From Halanaerobium saccharolyticum (lineage in GTDB: Bacteria > Bacillota > Halanaerobiia > Halanaerobiales > Halanaerobiaceae), in contig NZ_SNWX01000003.1 in the NCBI RefSeq assembly GCF_004362045.1, positions 1 to 64,000 on the forward strand: a DNA stretch of 64,000 nt. The letters are read 5' to 3'. Below, piece after piece: positions 53,409-62,142 of the stretch; within the stretch, counting starts at the first letter, position 1, and each line of letters begins with the position of its first letter. Made by a program: the position numbers and the translations under genes. Under the pieces are notes generated by a model. That model saw only the letters and a list, made by a program, of their open reading frames with translations. It had not been told where the DNA came from and did no database searches.

Positions 53409-54608
53409 CTAATTGCTGCTTAACTTTCTTTCGATTTTTTCTAATAAGTCTCTTGCTTCCGGAAATCTATCATTAATATGCAGTGTTTTTCTAAACTCAG
53501 CCGCAGCTTCTTTTAGCATACCAGCCTGATAATAGGCTCTACCTAAATAATAATGACTTTCTGCATAATCCGGATTTTTTTCTACCGCTGTAGAGAAACT
53601 AGAAATGGCATTCTGATATTCCTCTCTTTCTAAGTAAAGCTGTCCTTCCCCCAGATAGGCTTCTACATAATCAGGATTATATTTGAGAGACTGCTTATAA
53701 TAAATGAAAGCCTGCCTATCATTTCCTCTCTTTTTTTCAATATTACCCAGTAAGAAGTATCCATAATATGAATTTTCATTGATTTCTACTGCTTTTTCCA
53801 GGGCTTTTCTGGCTTCAGTATAGTTTTCCAGATTAAGATAACTTTCGCCCAGGCCTATATATAAAGCTGCAAAGTTACTTCTTTTTTCAATTCCTTCTTT
53901 ATAAACAGCAATGGCAGAATCGTAATTTTCTAATTTTTGATATAAATTACCTAAATTTAAATATAAGCCAGCTCGATTTCCATTCATCTCTATGGCCTTT
54001 TTGTAATACTCAACAGCTTCATTTAGCTGATTCTGTTTTTCTTTAATTCTTGCCAGATTGGAATAGTCAGAACTTGTTGCATTTTCTTTGATTACTGCTT
54101 TATATATTTTTTCTGATTTCTCAAGTTTCTGGGTTTCTAGATAGGCAAAAGCAAGATCTCTCTTAAATGGTAGTTTATCAAGTCCGAGTTCTTCTGCTTT
54201 TTTGAGATATTCTAGTGCTTTTTCAAAATTAGCACTATCAAATTGGCCATCTTTGTTTAAAAATAATTCTCCGATTTTCCAGTTTAAATTGGAATCCTGA
54301 AATCCAGCCTGATTAAATTGTTCCAGATAGTCAATCGCCTGAGCAGTCTGATATCTTTTAATAGCGGTCATAGTAGAGTAATATAAGACACTAAATCTAA
54401 GGTCTTCACTCAAATTATTTCTTGCCAGTAAAGATTGGAATTTTTCAGCTGCTGAATTGTAATTTTCCTGATTATAATCTTCTAAAGCTAAAGTGAAAAC
54501 GTCTTGCGCTGGAACCTGATTATTGTCAGTATTCTGAGCTAAAATTAGTGATGAGCTTGAAAGAATTATTAATACAACTAAACTAAAATACAAACCCTTT
54601 TTAATCAT
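53409..54608 (-). CDS. Secreted TPR-repeat protein
   Basis: A 399-residue exported protein: signal at residues 5-25 (LYFSLVVLIILSSSSLILA, no lipobox), followed by about nine tetratricopeptide repeats with the W/L-G-Y-A-P pattern, for example YLNLGNLYQKLENYDSAI and YIGLGESYLNLENYTEAR. TPR domains hold protein complexes together. In this diderm it is likely a periplasmic scaffold. ATG behind GGAGGG on the minus strand. No clear partner is adjacent. Confidence 0.9.
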   Translation of the reverse strand: MIKKGLYFSLVVLIILSSSSLILAQNTDNNQVPAQDVFTLALEDYNQENYNSAAEKFQSLLARNNLSEDLRFSVLYYSTMTAIKRYQTAQAIDYLEQFNQAGFQDSNLNWKIGELFLNKDGQFDSANFEKALEYLKKAEELGLDKLPFKRDLAFAYLETQKLEKSEKIYKAVIKENATSSDYSNLARIKEKQNQLNEAVEYYKKAIEMNGNRAGLYLNLGNLYQKLENYDSAIAVYKEGIEKRSNFAALYIGLGESYLNLENYTEARKALEKAVEINENSYYGYFLLGNIEKKRGNDRQAFIYYKQSLKYNPDYVEAYLGEGQLYLEREEYQNAISSFSTAVEKNPDYAESHYYLGRAYYQAGMLKEAAAEFRKTLHINDRFPEARDLLEKIERKLSSN

Positions 54609-54772
54609 TATTTTTCCCTCCTGATTTAAATTAAGTTTGCGCTCTTTACATTTACAAATTTATCATATACTGTTCTAAATATTCTATAAATAATATTAAG
54701 CCATTTAACAGGTAATTTATATTAACCGTTTAACACTTTTTTTGCTTTATTTGAGCAAATTAGCCAAATAGC

Positions 54773-54801
54773 TTGATTCAACTACTTTAATGCGATAAAA
54801 T
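54773..54801 (+). promoter_or_regulatory. Promoter of argCBD
   Basis: TTGATT at 54773-54778, 17 bases, TAAAAT at 54796-54801. No T-box-like sequence is found in the 67 bases that follow before argC. Confidence 0.55.
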
Positions 54802-54868
54802 AAGCCAAAGATATAATTTAAAAGCCCCAGTTTTTTGCAGGTATTTCAGGATTAAAGGAGTTGAGCAG

Positions 54869-55963
54869 ATGATTAATGTTTCTATAGTTGGAGCCACTGG
54901 CTATGTTGGAATCGAGTTAATGCGGCTTTTACATCAGCATCCAGAAGTTGAAATCAAAGATTTAGTTTCCAAAAGTAGTGCCGGACAGAGACTGGTTGAT
55001 CTTTATCCTCAGTTCAGGGGTTCGAGTTTAAATGATTATCAGCTAAGAGCAATGGAAGATTTTGAGCCGGCAGCAAGTGATCTGATTTTTACAGCTCTAC
55101 CCCATGGAGTTTCGCAGAATGTTGTGGGAGAACTTTACGGTAAAGGTCCAAAAATTATAGATTTAAGTGGTGATTTTCGCTACCATGATGTAGATATTTA
55201 TCAGGAATGGTATGGAGTTGAGCATCAGCATCCTGAGCTGGCAAAAAAAGCTGTCTACGGGCTGGTGGAATTAAATCGAGAAAAGATTAAAGAGGCTGAT
55301 TTAGTGGCCAATCCCGGCTGTTATGTTACAGCATCTCTGCTTGGAATTTTACCACTGCTGCAGTTTTCAAAGGCTGATCTCAGTTCGATTATTATTGATG
55401 CTAAATCCGGGGTCAGTGGAGCCGGCCGCAGTTTAAAACAAAATTTACTTTTTACAGAGACTCATAACACAATTAAAGCCTACAGTCCGGGGGTCCACAG
55501 ACACAGTTCGGAAATTGAATATATTTCAAATCAGTTTTTAGCAGGAGAATATGAGCTGGAGCCAGGGAAATTAAATTTTGATAAATTAGCAGCAAAAAGA
55601 AGAGCTCAGGTTTTATTTACACCGCATCTGGTTCCAATAAAAAGAGGGATTCTGGCAACTATTTATCTTAATCTAAAGGAAAGCAGTTCTAAGACAGAAA
55701 TTTTAGAACTTTATCAGCAGGCCTACAATCAGGAAGGATTTGTAGAGGTGCTGGTAGATGAGCTGCCGGAAATAAAAAATGTGGCCGGTTCGAATTTTGC
55801 TCAGATTGGTTTTAAATATGATCAGCGCACAGATAGAATAATAATTGTTTCTGCTATTGATAATATGCTCAAGGGAGCAGCCGGACAGGCAGTACAGAAT
55901 CTGAATCTTATTTTTGGGTTTCCTGAAAACACCGGTCTTAAAGCAACAGCATTATTTCCTTAA
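54869..55963 (+). CDS. argC: N-acetyl-gamma-glutamyl-phosphate reductase
   Basis: Third step of arginine synthesis: reduces N-acetylglutamyl phosphate to the semialdehyde with NADPH. The 364-residue protein has the NADPH-binding VGATGYVGIELMRLL near the start and catalytic Cys151 in NPGCYVTAS, and HTVHSSEIEY-like VHRHSSEIE for the substrate. ATG behind AAAGGAG. It heads argC-argB-argD; the other early genes (argJ or argA) are not in the window. Confidence 0.96.
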   Translation: MINVSIVGATGYVGIELMRLLHQHPEVEIKDLVSKSSAGQRLVDLYPQFRGSSLNDYQLRAMEDFEPAASDLIFTALPHGVSQNVVGELYGKGPKIIDLSGDFRYHDVDIYQEWYGVEHQHPELAKKAVYGLVELNREKIKEADLVANPGCYVTASLLGILPLLQFSKADLSSIIIDAKSGVSGAGRSLKQNLLFTETHNTIKAYSPGVHRHSSEIEYISNQFLAGEYELEPGKLNFDKLAAKRRAQVLFTPHLVPIKRGILATIYLNLKESSSKTEILELYQQAYNQEGFVEVLVDELPEIKNVAGSNFAQIGFKYDQRTDRIIIVSAIDNMLKGAAGQAVQNLNLIFGFPENTGLKATALFP

Positions 55964-55994
55964 AATAGTATTTAGCAGCAAGGAGGAGAGTACA

Positions 55995-56864
55995 ATAGAA
56001 GAACTAATAGAAAAGGCAAATGTTTTAATTGAAGCTTTACCATACTTTAAGGACTTTTTCGGCAAGACTTTTGTCATTAAATATGGCGGCAGTATTATGG
56101 CAGATGATGAACTAAAGGAAAAATTAATTGAGGATATTACTCTGCTTAAATATGTAGGAATCAATCCGGTTATTGTTCACGGTGGTGGTCCGGCAATCAA
56201 TAAAACTCTGGACCGTTTAAATATTAAGGCGAATTTTATTGACGGTCTGCGGGTAACTGACAAAGAGACAATGGAGATTGTTGAGATGGTGCTTTCGGCT
56301 CAGATTAATAAGGAAATCGTGGCTCTGATTAATAAAATGCAGGCCAAGGCAGTTGGGGTTTCCGGTAAAGATGGAAATTTGATCAGGGCGAAAAAGAAGG
56401 AGTTTACTGACCCGGCAAAAGATTTAGGATTTGTCGGTGAAGTCGAACAGATTAACCCGGAGCTAATAGAAAAATTGATTGAAGATGGCTATATCCCGGT
56501 AATTGCACCGGTAGGGGTTAATGATGAGGGAGAAGGTTTAAATATCAATGCTGATAGTGTGGCAGGAGAACTGGCTGCTTCCTTAAAAGCAGAAAAACTA
56601 ATCTATTTGACTGATGTTAATGGAATCCGCTATGATGCAGAAGATGCAGAGAGCAGAGTCTCTCAGCTGACATTTAGTGAGATAAAAAAATGGATTGCAG
56701 AGGGCAAGATTCAGGGGGGGATGCTGCCCAAAGTTGAAGGCTGTATGCAGGCTGTAGAAAGCGGAGTTATTAGAACTCATATTTTGAATGGTCTGGTAGC
56801 TCATCCACTGCTTTTAGAAATCTTTACTGATCAGGGAGTAGGAACAATGATTGTTCAGGATTAG
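55995..56864 (+). CDS. argB: Acetylglutamate kinase with apparent AUA start
   Basis: Phosphorylates N-acetylglutamate (second step of arginine synthesis). The 289-residue protein has VIKYGGS, VIVHGGGPAIN, and GVNDEGEGLNINADSVAGELA, all as in the family. The AGGAGG at 55981-55986 is 8 bases before an ATA at 55995, exactly where other ArgB proteins have their first Met (then EELIEKANVLIEALPYF). There is no in-frame ATG, GTG or TTG between the TTG at 55914, which is inside argC without a binding site, and an internal ATG in the kinase core at about 56097. An AUA start or an ATG-to-ATA change is the simplest reading. Confidence 0.9.
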   Translation: MEELIEKANVLIEALPYFKDFFGKTFVIKYGGSIMADDELKEKLIEDITLLKYVGINPVIVHGGGPAINKTLDRLNIKANFIDGLRVTDKETMEIVEMVLSAQINKEIVALINKMQAKAVGVSGKDGNLIRAKKKEFTDPAKDLGFVGEVEQINPELIEKLIEDGYIPVIAPVGVNDEGEGLNINADSVAGELAASLKAEKLIYLTDVNGIRYDAEDAESRVSQLTFSEIKKWIAEGKIQGGMLPKVEGCMQAVESGVIRTHILNGLVAHPLLLEIFTDQGVGTMIVQD

Positions 56865-56969
56865 TGCCCGGTGGTTTAAATTAGAAAAAGGAAACTGAAA
56901 ATTTTAGTAGTTAATTTTATCTCATTTTAGGAAAAATTATTTCTATTATTAGAAGGGAGAATTGATAAG

Positions 56970-58166
56970 ATGGAAATAGAAGAGATTGTTGAAATGGACG
57001 AGAAGCACTTTATGAATGTTTACAGCGGCAGATATCCACTCTATGTTGAGAAAGCTGAGGGAATAAAAATCTACAGCAAGGATGGTAAGGTATATCGGGA
57101 TTTTTTAGCGGGGATTGGAGTTAATGCCCTGGGTTACAGCAGCCAGCGCTTTAAAGCTGCTTTAAAGGATCAGATAGATAAAATTATTCACTGTTCTAAC
57201 CTCTATTACATAGAGCCTCAGTCGGAGCTGGAAAAGAAATTATGCCAGAACTCCTGTTATGACCGGGTCTTTTTTGCCAACAGCGGCTCGGAAGCAAACG
57301 AAGGAGCCTTAAAGCTGGCCCGCAAGTATTTTAAGAAAAAAGGGACCAATAAATTCGAGACTATCACGGCAGATAAATCTTTTCACGGTCGGACAATGTC
57401 AACTGTAACTGCAACGGGTCAGGATAAATACAAAAAACCTTTTACTCCGCTGCCAGAAGGATTTTATACAGTGCCTTTTAATGATCTGGAAGCTTTGAAA
57501 AAGGCGGTAACTGATAAAACTGCAGCAATTATGCTGGAGCCAATCCAGGGAGAAGGTGGAATTTATCCGGCAGAAAAAGAATATTTAGAAGGGGTGCGCC
57601 AGCTCTGTGACCAAAAGGATATTCTCTTAATTTTTGATGAAGTTCAGTGTGGAATGGGCAGAACCGGTGAACTTTTTGCCTATCAGAATTATGGTGTGGA
57701 AGCAGATATTATAACTCTCGCCAAGGCCTTAGGTGGTGGAGTTCCCATTGGAGCTTTTATGGCCAGAGAGGAGGTCGCTTCAGCCTTTGAACCTGGTGAC
57801 CATGGGACAACCTTTGGCGGTAATCCTCTGGCAACCAGAGCCGCCTCAGAGGTAATGGACATCATGCTGGAAGCTGGATTTCTGGAATCTGTTAAAGAAA
57901 AAGGGATTTATTTAAGAGCAGAACTGGATAAGCTGGTGGCTGAAAATGATAATCTTCTTGAAACCCGAGGTATCGGTTTAATGCTGGCTTTAGAGTTTGA
58001 CCAAAGTCTGTCAGCTAAAAAGATGACAAATCAACTTTTTGAGCGCGGTTTTCTGGTAAATGGAGTTAAAGAACATACTCTGCGGCTGCTGCCGCCCTTA
58101 GTTGTAGAAAAAGAAGATATTGATTTATTAATAAAAAATATTAAAGAGATAATTGCAGAAAAATAG
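56970..58166 (+). CDS. argD: Acetylornithine aminotransferase
   Basis: A 398-residue PLP enzyme transferring an amino group from glutamate to N-acetylglutamate semialdehyde. PLP lysine is Lys252 in LAKALGGGVPIGAF, the PLP-binding aspartate is Asp223 in FDEVQCGMGRTG, and FANSGSEANEGALKLAR provides the phosphate pocket. The length is typical. ATG behind AGAAGGGAG. It could also act on succinyl-diaminopimelate, as the E. coli enzyme does. Confidence 0.94.
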   Translation: MEIEEIVEMDEKHFMNVYSGRYPLYVEKAEGIKIYSKDGKVYRDFLAGIGVNALGYSSQRFKAALKDQIDKIIHCSNLYYIEPQSELEKKLCQNSCYDRVFFANSGSEANEGALKLARKYFKKKGTNKFETITADKSFHGRTMSTVTATGQDKYKKPFTPLPEGFYTVPFNDLEALKKAVTDKTAAIMLEPIQGEGGIYPAEKEYLEGVRQLCDQKDILLIFDEVQCGMGRTGELFAYQNYGVEADIITLAKALGGGVPIGAFMAREEVASAFEPGDHGTTFGGNPLATRAASEVMDIMLEAGFLESVKEKGIYLRAELDKLVAENDNLLETRGIGLMLALEFDQSLSAKKMTNQLFERGFLVNGVKEHTLRLLPPLVVEKEDIDLLIKNIKEIIAEK

Positions 58167-58244
58167 AATGACAAGCTAAAAGGTCTTATCTAAAATTACA
58201 GGCTAATAAAATTACAGGCTAAATATATAAGGAGTAGTTTTTTA

Positions 58245-59177
58245 ATGGATGTCTTTTTCTTCATTTTAATTAATAATATAGCACCTATCTTTTTTATAAT
58301 TGGTCTGGGCTATGTGCTGGAAAAAACATTTGAACTTGATATTTATTCATTCTCAAAAGTGAATTTTTATGTTTTCGTGCCGGCCCTGGTCCTGGTCAAA
58401 GTTTACCAGACCGAAATTCAATTTGAATTAATGAGAGCAATAGTCTATGCCTTTACTTTTTTAGCAGCAATGACTCTGCTGGCTGTTTTAATGGCAAAAT
58501 TTAGAGGCTATAAAATGGCAAGAGCAAGTGCCTTTAAAAATTCGGTTATGTTTTATAATTCAGGGAATTTTGGGATACCTCTGATTACTCTTGTCTTTGC
58601 CGGAACTGAATATGCAGTCTATGCAGTCTCAATTCAAATTATGGTCTTGATGGTTCAAAATTTGACTACAAATTCTATCGGCTTTTATAATGCCGGCCGA
58701 GGCCAGATGGATGTCAAAAACACAATTATCGCCACAGCTAAAATGCCCAGTTTATATGCTGTTATCACTGCTCTCTTATTAAAGCTGGTTCCCTTTGATT
58801 TAACTGAATTTTTTCTCTGGCCTGCTTTTGAATATATGCATGATGGCCTGATTTCGGTAGCTCTTTTGACTTTAGGTATTCAGCTTTCGCTGGCAAAACT
58901 GGAGCTGGAGGATCTGGATGTTTACCTTGCCAGTTTCAGCCGCTTAATTGGGGGCCCACTGGTTGCATTTATTTTGATTCACTTACTGGGAATTGAGGGA
59001 GTAATGGCCCGGGTTTTATTTATTTCTTCGGCAGTTCCTTCTGCAGTTAATACTGCTTTAATCGCAGTTGAATTTAATAATGAACCTGATTTTGCTTCCC
59101 AGGTTGTGTTAACAACTACCTTATTGAGTGCTGTAACTTTAACAGCAGTTATTTACCTTTCTGGAATTTTGTTTTAG
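58245..59177 (+). CDS. AEC (auxin efflux carrier) family transporter
   Basis: A 310-residue membrane protein with about ten helices in two halves. Family features are the N-terminal NNIAPIFFIIGLGYVL, central MFYNSGNFGIPLI (the intramembrane NSGNxGxP motif) and SAVPSAVNTALIAVEF in the second half. AEC transporters move organic acids or other small carboxylates. It follows argD at 78 bases, so it could share that transcript, but a link to arginine is not clear. Confidence 0.88.
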   Translation: MDVFFFILINNIAPIFFIIGLGYVLEKTFELDIYSFSKVNFYVFVPALVLVKVYQTEIQFELMRAIVYAFTFLAAMTLLAVLMAKFRGYKMARASAFKNSVMFYNSGNFGIPLITLVFAGTEYAVYAVSIQIMVLMVQNLTTNSIGFYNAGRGQMDVKNTIIATAKMPSLYAVITALLLKLVPFDLTEFFLWPAFEYMHDGLISVALLTLGIQLSLAKLELEDLDVYLASFSRLIGGPLVAFILIHLLGIEGVMARVLFISSAVPSAVNTALIAVEFNNEPDFASQVVLTTTLLSAVTLTAVIYLSGILF

Positions 59178-59228
59178 AAAATATAAGTTCCGTTATGTTA
59201 ATAATAACTTTAAATAAAGCTGCTGTTC

Positions 59229-59237
59229 TGCTATAAT
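59229..59237 (+). promoter_or_regulatory. Extended -10 promoter before the SEC-C gene
   Basis: TGCTATAAT: TGn followed by TATAAT at 59232-59237, with a weak -35. Transcription would start near 59244. Confidence 0.55.
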
Positions 59238-59272
59238 TAAAAGAGATGAAAATTTAAATAAAAAATTGATTG

Positions 59273-59311
59273 AGCTCCAGAAGCTTTTTAGCTTGATGGA
59301 GCTTTATTATT
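59273..59311 (+). terminator. Terminator-like hairpin in the SEC-C gene leader
   Basis: AGCTCCA pairs with TGGAGCT, with inner AAGCT/AGCTT pairing, followed by TTATTATTG. It lies between the extended -10 promoter and the gene start, so it is either the end of the AEC transcript or a leader attenuator. Confidence 0.6.
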
Positions 59312-59352
59312 GTAAAAAATATTAGCTCAGGTGAAGAAAGGTTGGGAAAAAG

Positions 59353-61254
59353 ATGGATAAAAGATTAAAAGGTCTAAAAGAAAGTATAGCGAAAAGACGG
59401 GAAAAAGATACGGTTCGCTCTTATAGTATTGGCCGCAATGAACCATGTCCCTGCGGCAGTGGCAAAAAGTTCAAAAAATGCTGTGCCCGCAGCAATCCGG
59501 ATCAAAGTGTCGAAGAATATTTTGAGGCAGTTAAAGAGGCAGAAAACGAGGAAGAAGTATTAAGCTTACTCAAAGAAGCTGTAGAAAATTATCCTCTGGA
59601 ACATAGATTTCTGCTCCCCTTGATTGTTTATACCTTACAGAGCAACAATTATCAGCAGGCAGGGAAATATTTAAGACATGCCTGGCAGCTGATGGGAACT
59701 GATCTGGATCAAGCATTTATTTCACCACTGGTAAATATCATGCTTGACCAGGAAGAAATTGATGAAGCGGAGTCAGTTGTGCGTCAGGCTTTAGAGGAAA
59801 AGGGAGAAAGCATTCCTCTATTGATTGCTTTAGCTGAGGTTTATAAAAAGGGACAGAACTTTCAGCGGGTTAATGACATCATTAATCGAGCAATGCAGAT
59901 TGATGCTGAAAATTTACAGCTGATTGTTTTCCGGCTGGAGACTTTAATGGATTTAGATGATGTAGTCAGTGCATTAAGCCTTTTTGAAAAATATTATGAA
60001 GAACTTAAAGAATACAGACAGATGCGGGTAATTTCATTTTTAGATAATTTTATTGAAGAGAGATTTAATCTGGCTGAAAATAAAGAACTGAAGAAAAAAG
60101 AAGCCTTATCTCAAGCAGCAGAAATATTTAATGTTTTTCAGCAGCTGGATAATCTCAAAATGAGTGCAGCTGAGGGTGAAGGTAGAGAATTATTAAACGA
60201 AATTAAAGACCTGCCTCCTAAAAATTCTCAGATAGCCCTTGATATTTTGGCTCGCTATCTGGCGGCAGAATTATATAATAATTTTTCCGAATTTGCAGAT
60301 GAACTGGCAGCGGAGCATATGAAAAACCCTGATTTCTTAAGGCTTCTATTCCTGGCTGATTCTCAGCAGGGTAAGCTAAAAGCGGCGGAAGAAAAGATCA
60401 AAACTGCTTTCACCCTTGAAAAAAGTAGAAAAGATGGCCACTTCCATAACTGGCAGGTAGCTTCTGATTATTTAAGATTTTTAGTTGAACACGGAGATGA
60501 TCAGGATTTAGCTGGATTTGTCCGGGATTTCGGTGCACTACTAGAAGAAGAGGATAATCTGCTGGCAAGTTTAATGATGTTAATTGAAAGTGAAGAGGCC
60601 AGAAATTATCAAAAACTGCTTCTCAATCAACTGCTGGAGTTAATTGATGCAGGTTTAATTGATCAAATTAAGAAAAAAGATGTCTATAATAACCGTTTAT
60701 TTATCAGTCTGGCTGCTCTGGATGGAGAGGAAACAATCTATGATCAGGGTAGAGAAATGACCACTCAGGAGTTAAAAGAAGTTATAGCAGAAGTTGAAGC
60801 TGCAGGTGTTGATACTCCAGCCTTAAGTTATGCTAAATTAAGACTCTTAAAATATAAGTCGGAACTCGAGCAGGAGCAAAAAGAAGAGTTGATTAAGGCA
60901 GTTAAGAATGCAGCTGTAGAAAGTTATTTTGATACAGTTGCTTATTATGAGACTATCCTTAGATTTGCGGATCCAGCTCCAATTTTAACAGAGATTCCAC
61001 ACGGAAAATTCTTAGATGATGAGTATCTGGATTTTTACAGACTAATTGCAGCTTTAAAGCTCAACTATTATGAAATGGGAACAGAACTTTTCCACCGTCA
61101 ATTGATGCGGGAAAGCAAGCGTAATAAGGTAATGAGCTATCTGGTTCGACTGTTCCGCTACTTTAAGGAAGATAAACTGATAGAACACTTTAAAGCAATG
61201 GAAGTTGATCAGGTAATTATCAATTATTTAAAAAAGCTGACAGAAAAAAGATAA
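59353..61254 (+). CDS. SEC-C zinc motif protein with TPR-like repeats
   Basis: A 633-residue soluble protein. Residues 26-45 form the SEC-C zinc motif (NEPCPCGSGKKFKKCC), with the four metal ligands CPC and CC. The rest consists of helical, TPR-like repeats (LLPLIVYTLQSNNYQQAGKYL; NDIINRAMQIDAENL). SEC-C occurs in SecA, where it binds SecB, and in other proteins where it may recruit partners. ATG behind AGAAAGGTTGGG. Whether it works at the ribosome or in secretion cannot be judged from sequence. Confidence 0.85.
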   Translation: MDKRLKGLKESIAKRREKDTVRSYSIGRNEPCPCGSGKKFKKCCARSNPDQSVEEYFEAVKEAENEEEVLSLLKEAVENYPLEHRFLLPLIVYTLQSNNYQQAGKYLRHAWQLMGTDLDQAFISPLVNIMLDQEEIDEAESVVRQALEEKGESIPLLIALAEVYKKGQNFQRVNDIINRAMQIDAENLQLIVFRLETLMDLDDVVSALSLFEKYYEELKEYRQMRVISFLDNFIEERFNLAENKELKKKEALSQAAEIFNVFQQLDNLKMSAAEGEGRELLNEIKDLPPKNSQIALDILARYLAAELYNNFSEFADELAAEHMKNPDFLRLLFLADSQQGKLKAAEEKIKTAFTLEKSRKDGHFHNWQVASDYLRFLVEHGDDQDLAGFVRDFGALLEEEDNLLASLMMLIESEEARNYQKLLLNQLLELIDAGLIDQIKKKDVYNNRLFISLAALDGEETIYDQGREMTTQELKEVIAEVEAAGVDTPALSYAKLRLLKYKSELEQEQKEELIKAVKNAAVESYFDTVAYYETILRFADPAPILTEIPHGKFLDDEYLDFYRLIAALKLNYYEMGTELFHRQLMRESKRNKVMSYLVRLFRYFKEDKLIEHFKAMEVDQVIINYLKKLTEKR

Positions 61255-61293
61255 GTTAAAATAAATAGAGTTTAAAAAAATCCCTAAAAACAC

Positions 61294-61322
61294 TTGTTAT
61301 TCAAGTCGATTATTATTATAAT
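61294..61322 (+). promoter_or_regulatory. Promoter of the ECF S-component leader
   Basis: TTGTTA at 61294-61299, 17 bases, TATAAT at 61317-61322. Predicted start near 61329, directly before the structured leader. Confidence 0.7.
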
Positions 61323-61328
61323 ATAGCT

Positions 61329-61425
61329 ATAACAGCAGGGGCGGAATCTTAAAATTAAGAGCTGCACCCAGTAAAAGCTGTTAAATACAATAAGTTTAGT
61401 CCACCTGGATCAATGGACTGGGATG
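61329..61425 (+). ncRNA. Structured 5' leader, possible riboswitch of unknown class
   Basis: An outer stem AACAGC/GCTGTT (61331-61336 with 61377-61382) encloses GGG-GC/GC-A-CCC (61338-61342 with 61364-61369) and an inner TCTTA/TAAGA stem. A second hairpin AGTCCA/TGGACT follows (61398-61403 with 61414-61419), directly before the ribosome binding site. Compact nested structure ahead of a vitamin-uptake type gene suggests ligand control of translation. I do not see the conserved core of TPP, FMN, cobalamin, preQ1-I or THF riboswitches. Confidence 0.5.
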
Positions 61426-61438
61426 GGAGGAAAAGAAA

Positions 61439-61960
61439 ATAAAACTCAAAACAAGACAGATTGTAATTGCTGGTATGTTGGGAGCTATTTCTATTATTTT
61501 AGGTGCTACAGGACTGGGGTTAATTCCCTGGCCCAGTGCAGCCGGTCATGCAACTATAATGCATTTACCGGCCATTTTAGGAGGTATTATTGAGGGACCA
61601 ATAGTTGGACTTTTGATTGGGTTAATCTTTGGGGTTTTCAGTTTTATCAGAGCAACTAATCCAATTTTTGCTGATCCGGTTATTGCTGTTTTGCCGCGGC
61701 TTTTTATCGGAGTTGCTGCCTATTATGCTTATCGTTCGACAAAGAACTTCAATCAGAGTACTTCTCTGATTCTGGCGGGAGCAGTTGGTACTATTGTCAA
61801 TACAGTTGGAGTTTTGTCTTTAGCTGTTTATCGGGGCTATTTACCTTCGAGTGCTGCCTGGGCAGTAGCATTTACAAATGGGATTCCCGAAATTATAGTA
61901 GCGGCGGTATTTTCTTTAATCATCGGTAAAGCTTTAATTAACTTTCAAAAAAATAGTTAA
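61439..61960 (+). CDS. ECF transporter S component with apparent AUA start
   Basis: A membrane protein of about 173 residues with five or six helices. It belongs to the ECF S-component group with GHATIMHLPAILGGIIEGPIVGLLIG and RATNPIFADPVIAVLPRLFIG. GGGAGG at 61425-61430 is 8 bases upstream of an in-frame ATA at 61439, which gives the family-like opening (I/M)KLKTRQIVIAGMLGA. The next ATG (61475) would lose 12 conserved N-terminal residues and has no binding site. The ligand is not known; vitamins such as pantothenate, folate or a queuosine precursor are possible. No ECF module genes are nearby. Confidence 0.82.
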   Translation: MKLKTRQIVIAGMLGAISIILGATGLGLIPWPSAAGHATIMHLPAILGGIIEGPIVGLLIGLIFGVFSFIRATNPIFADPVIAVLPRLFIGVAAYYAYRSTKNFNQSTSLILAGAVGTIVNTVGVLSLAVYRGYLPSSAAWAVAFTNGIPEIIVAAVFSLIIGKALINFQKNS

Positions 61961-61966
61961 CAATAA

Positions 61967-61998
61967 AAAGGCTGGAGGGCTTAACTCCAGTCTTTTTT
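61967..61998 (+). terminator. Terminator of the ECF S-component gene
   Basis: AAGGCTGGAG pairs with CTCCAGTCTT (one G-U pair), followed by TTTTG. Confidence 0.88.
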
Positions 61999-62052
61999 GT
62001 CAGTAAGATAATATATTGGTACCAAAGAAATAATTCACAATAAGCAACTTTT

Positions 62053-62082
62053 TTGACTTCATTACTCCATTTAATGTATAAT
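62053..62082 (+). promoter_or_regulatory. Promoter of the two-gene unknown operon
   Basis: TTGACT at 62053-62058, 18 bases, TATAAT at 62077-62082. Further TATAAT-like sequence follows (62082-62090). Confidence 0.65.
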
Positions 62083-62097
62083 ATAATATATAGATTA

Positions 62098-62138
62098 GGA
62101 GTTGTAATCAACTCCATTGAGGCTTGAGAGGAGGAGTT
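62098..62138 (+). promoter_or_regulatory. Leader with mutually exclusive pairings covering the ribosome binding site
   Basis: GGAGTTG (62098-62104) pairs perfectly with CAACTCC (62109-62115) around TAAT. The same CAACTCC arm can instead pair with GGAGTT at 62133-62138, which overlaps the ribosome binding site AGGAGG (62129-62134). This duplicate-arm layout could act as a small translational switch, or be chance. Confidence 0.45.
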
Positions 62139-62142
62139 AAAA

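Noticed and set aside
55914-55916. TTG as the start of argB
   Set aside because: It is inside argC, lacks a ribosome binding site, and would add about 27 residues not found in ArgB proteins.
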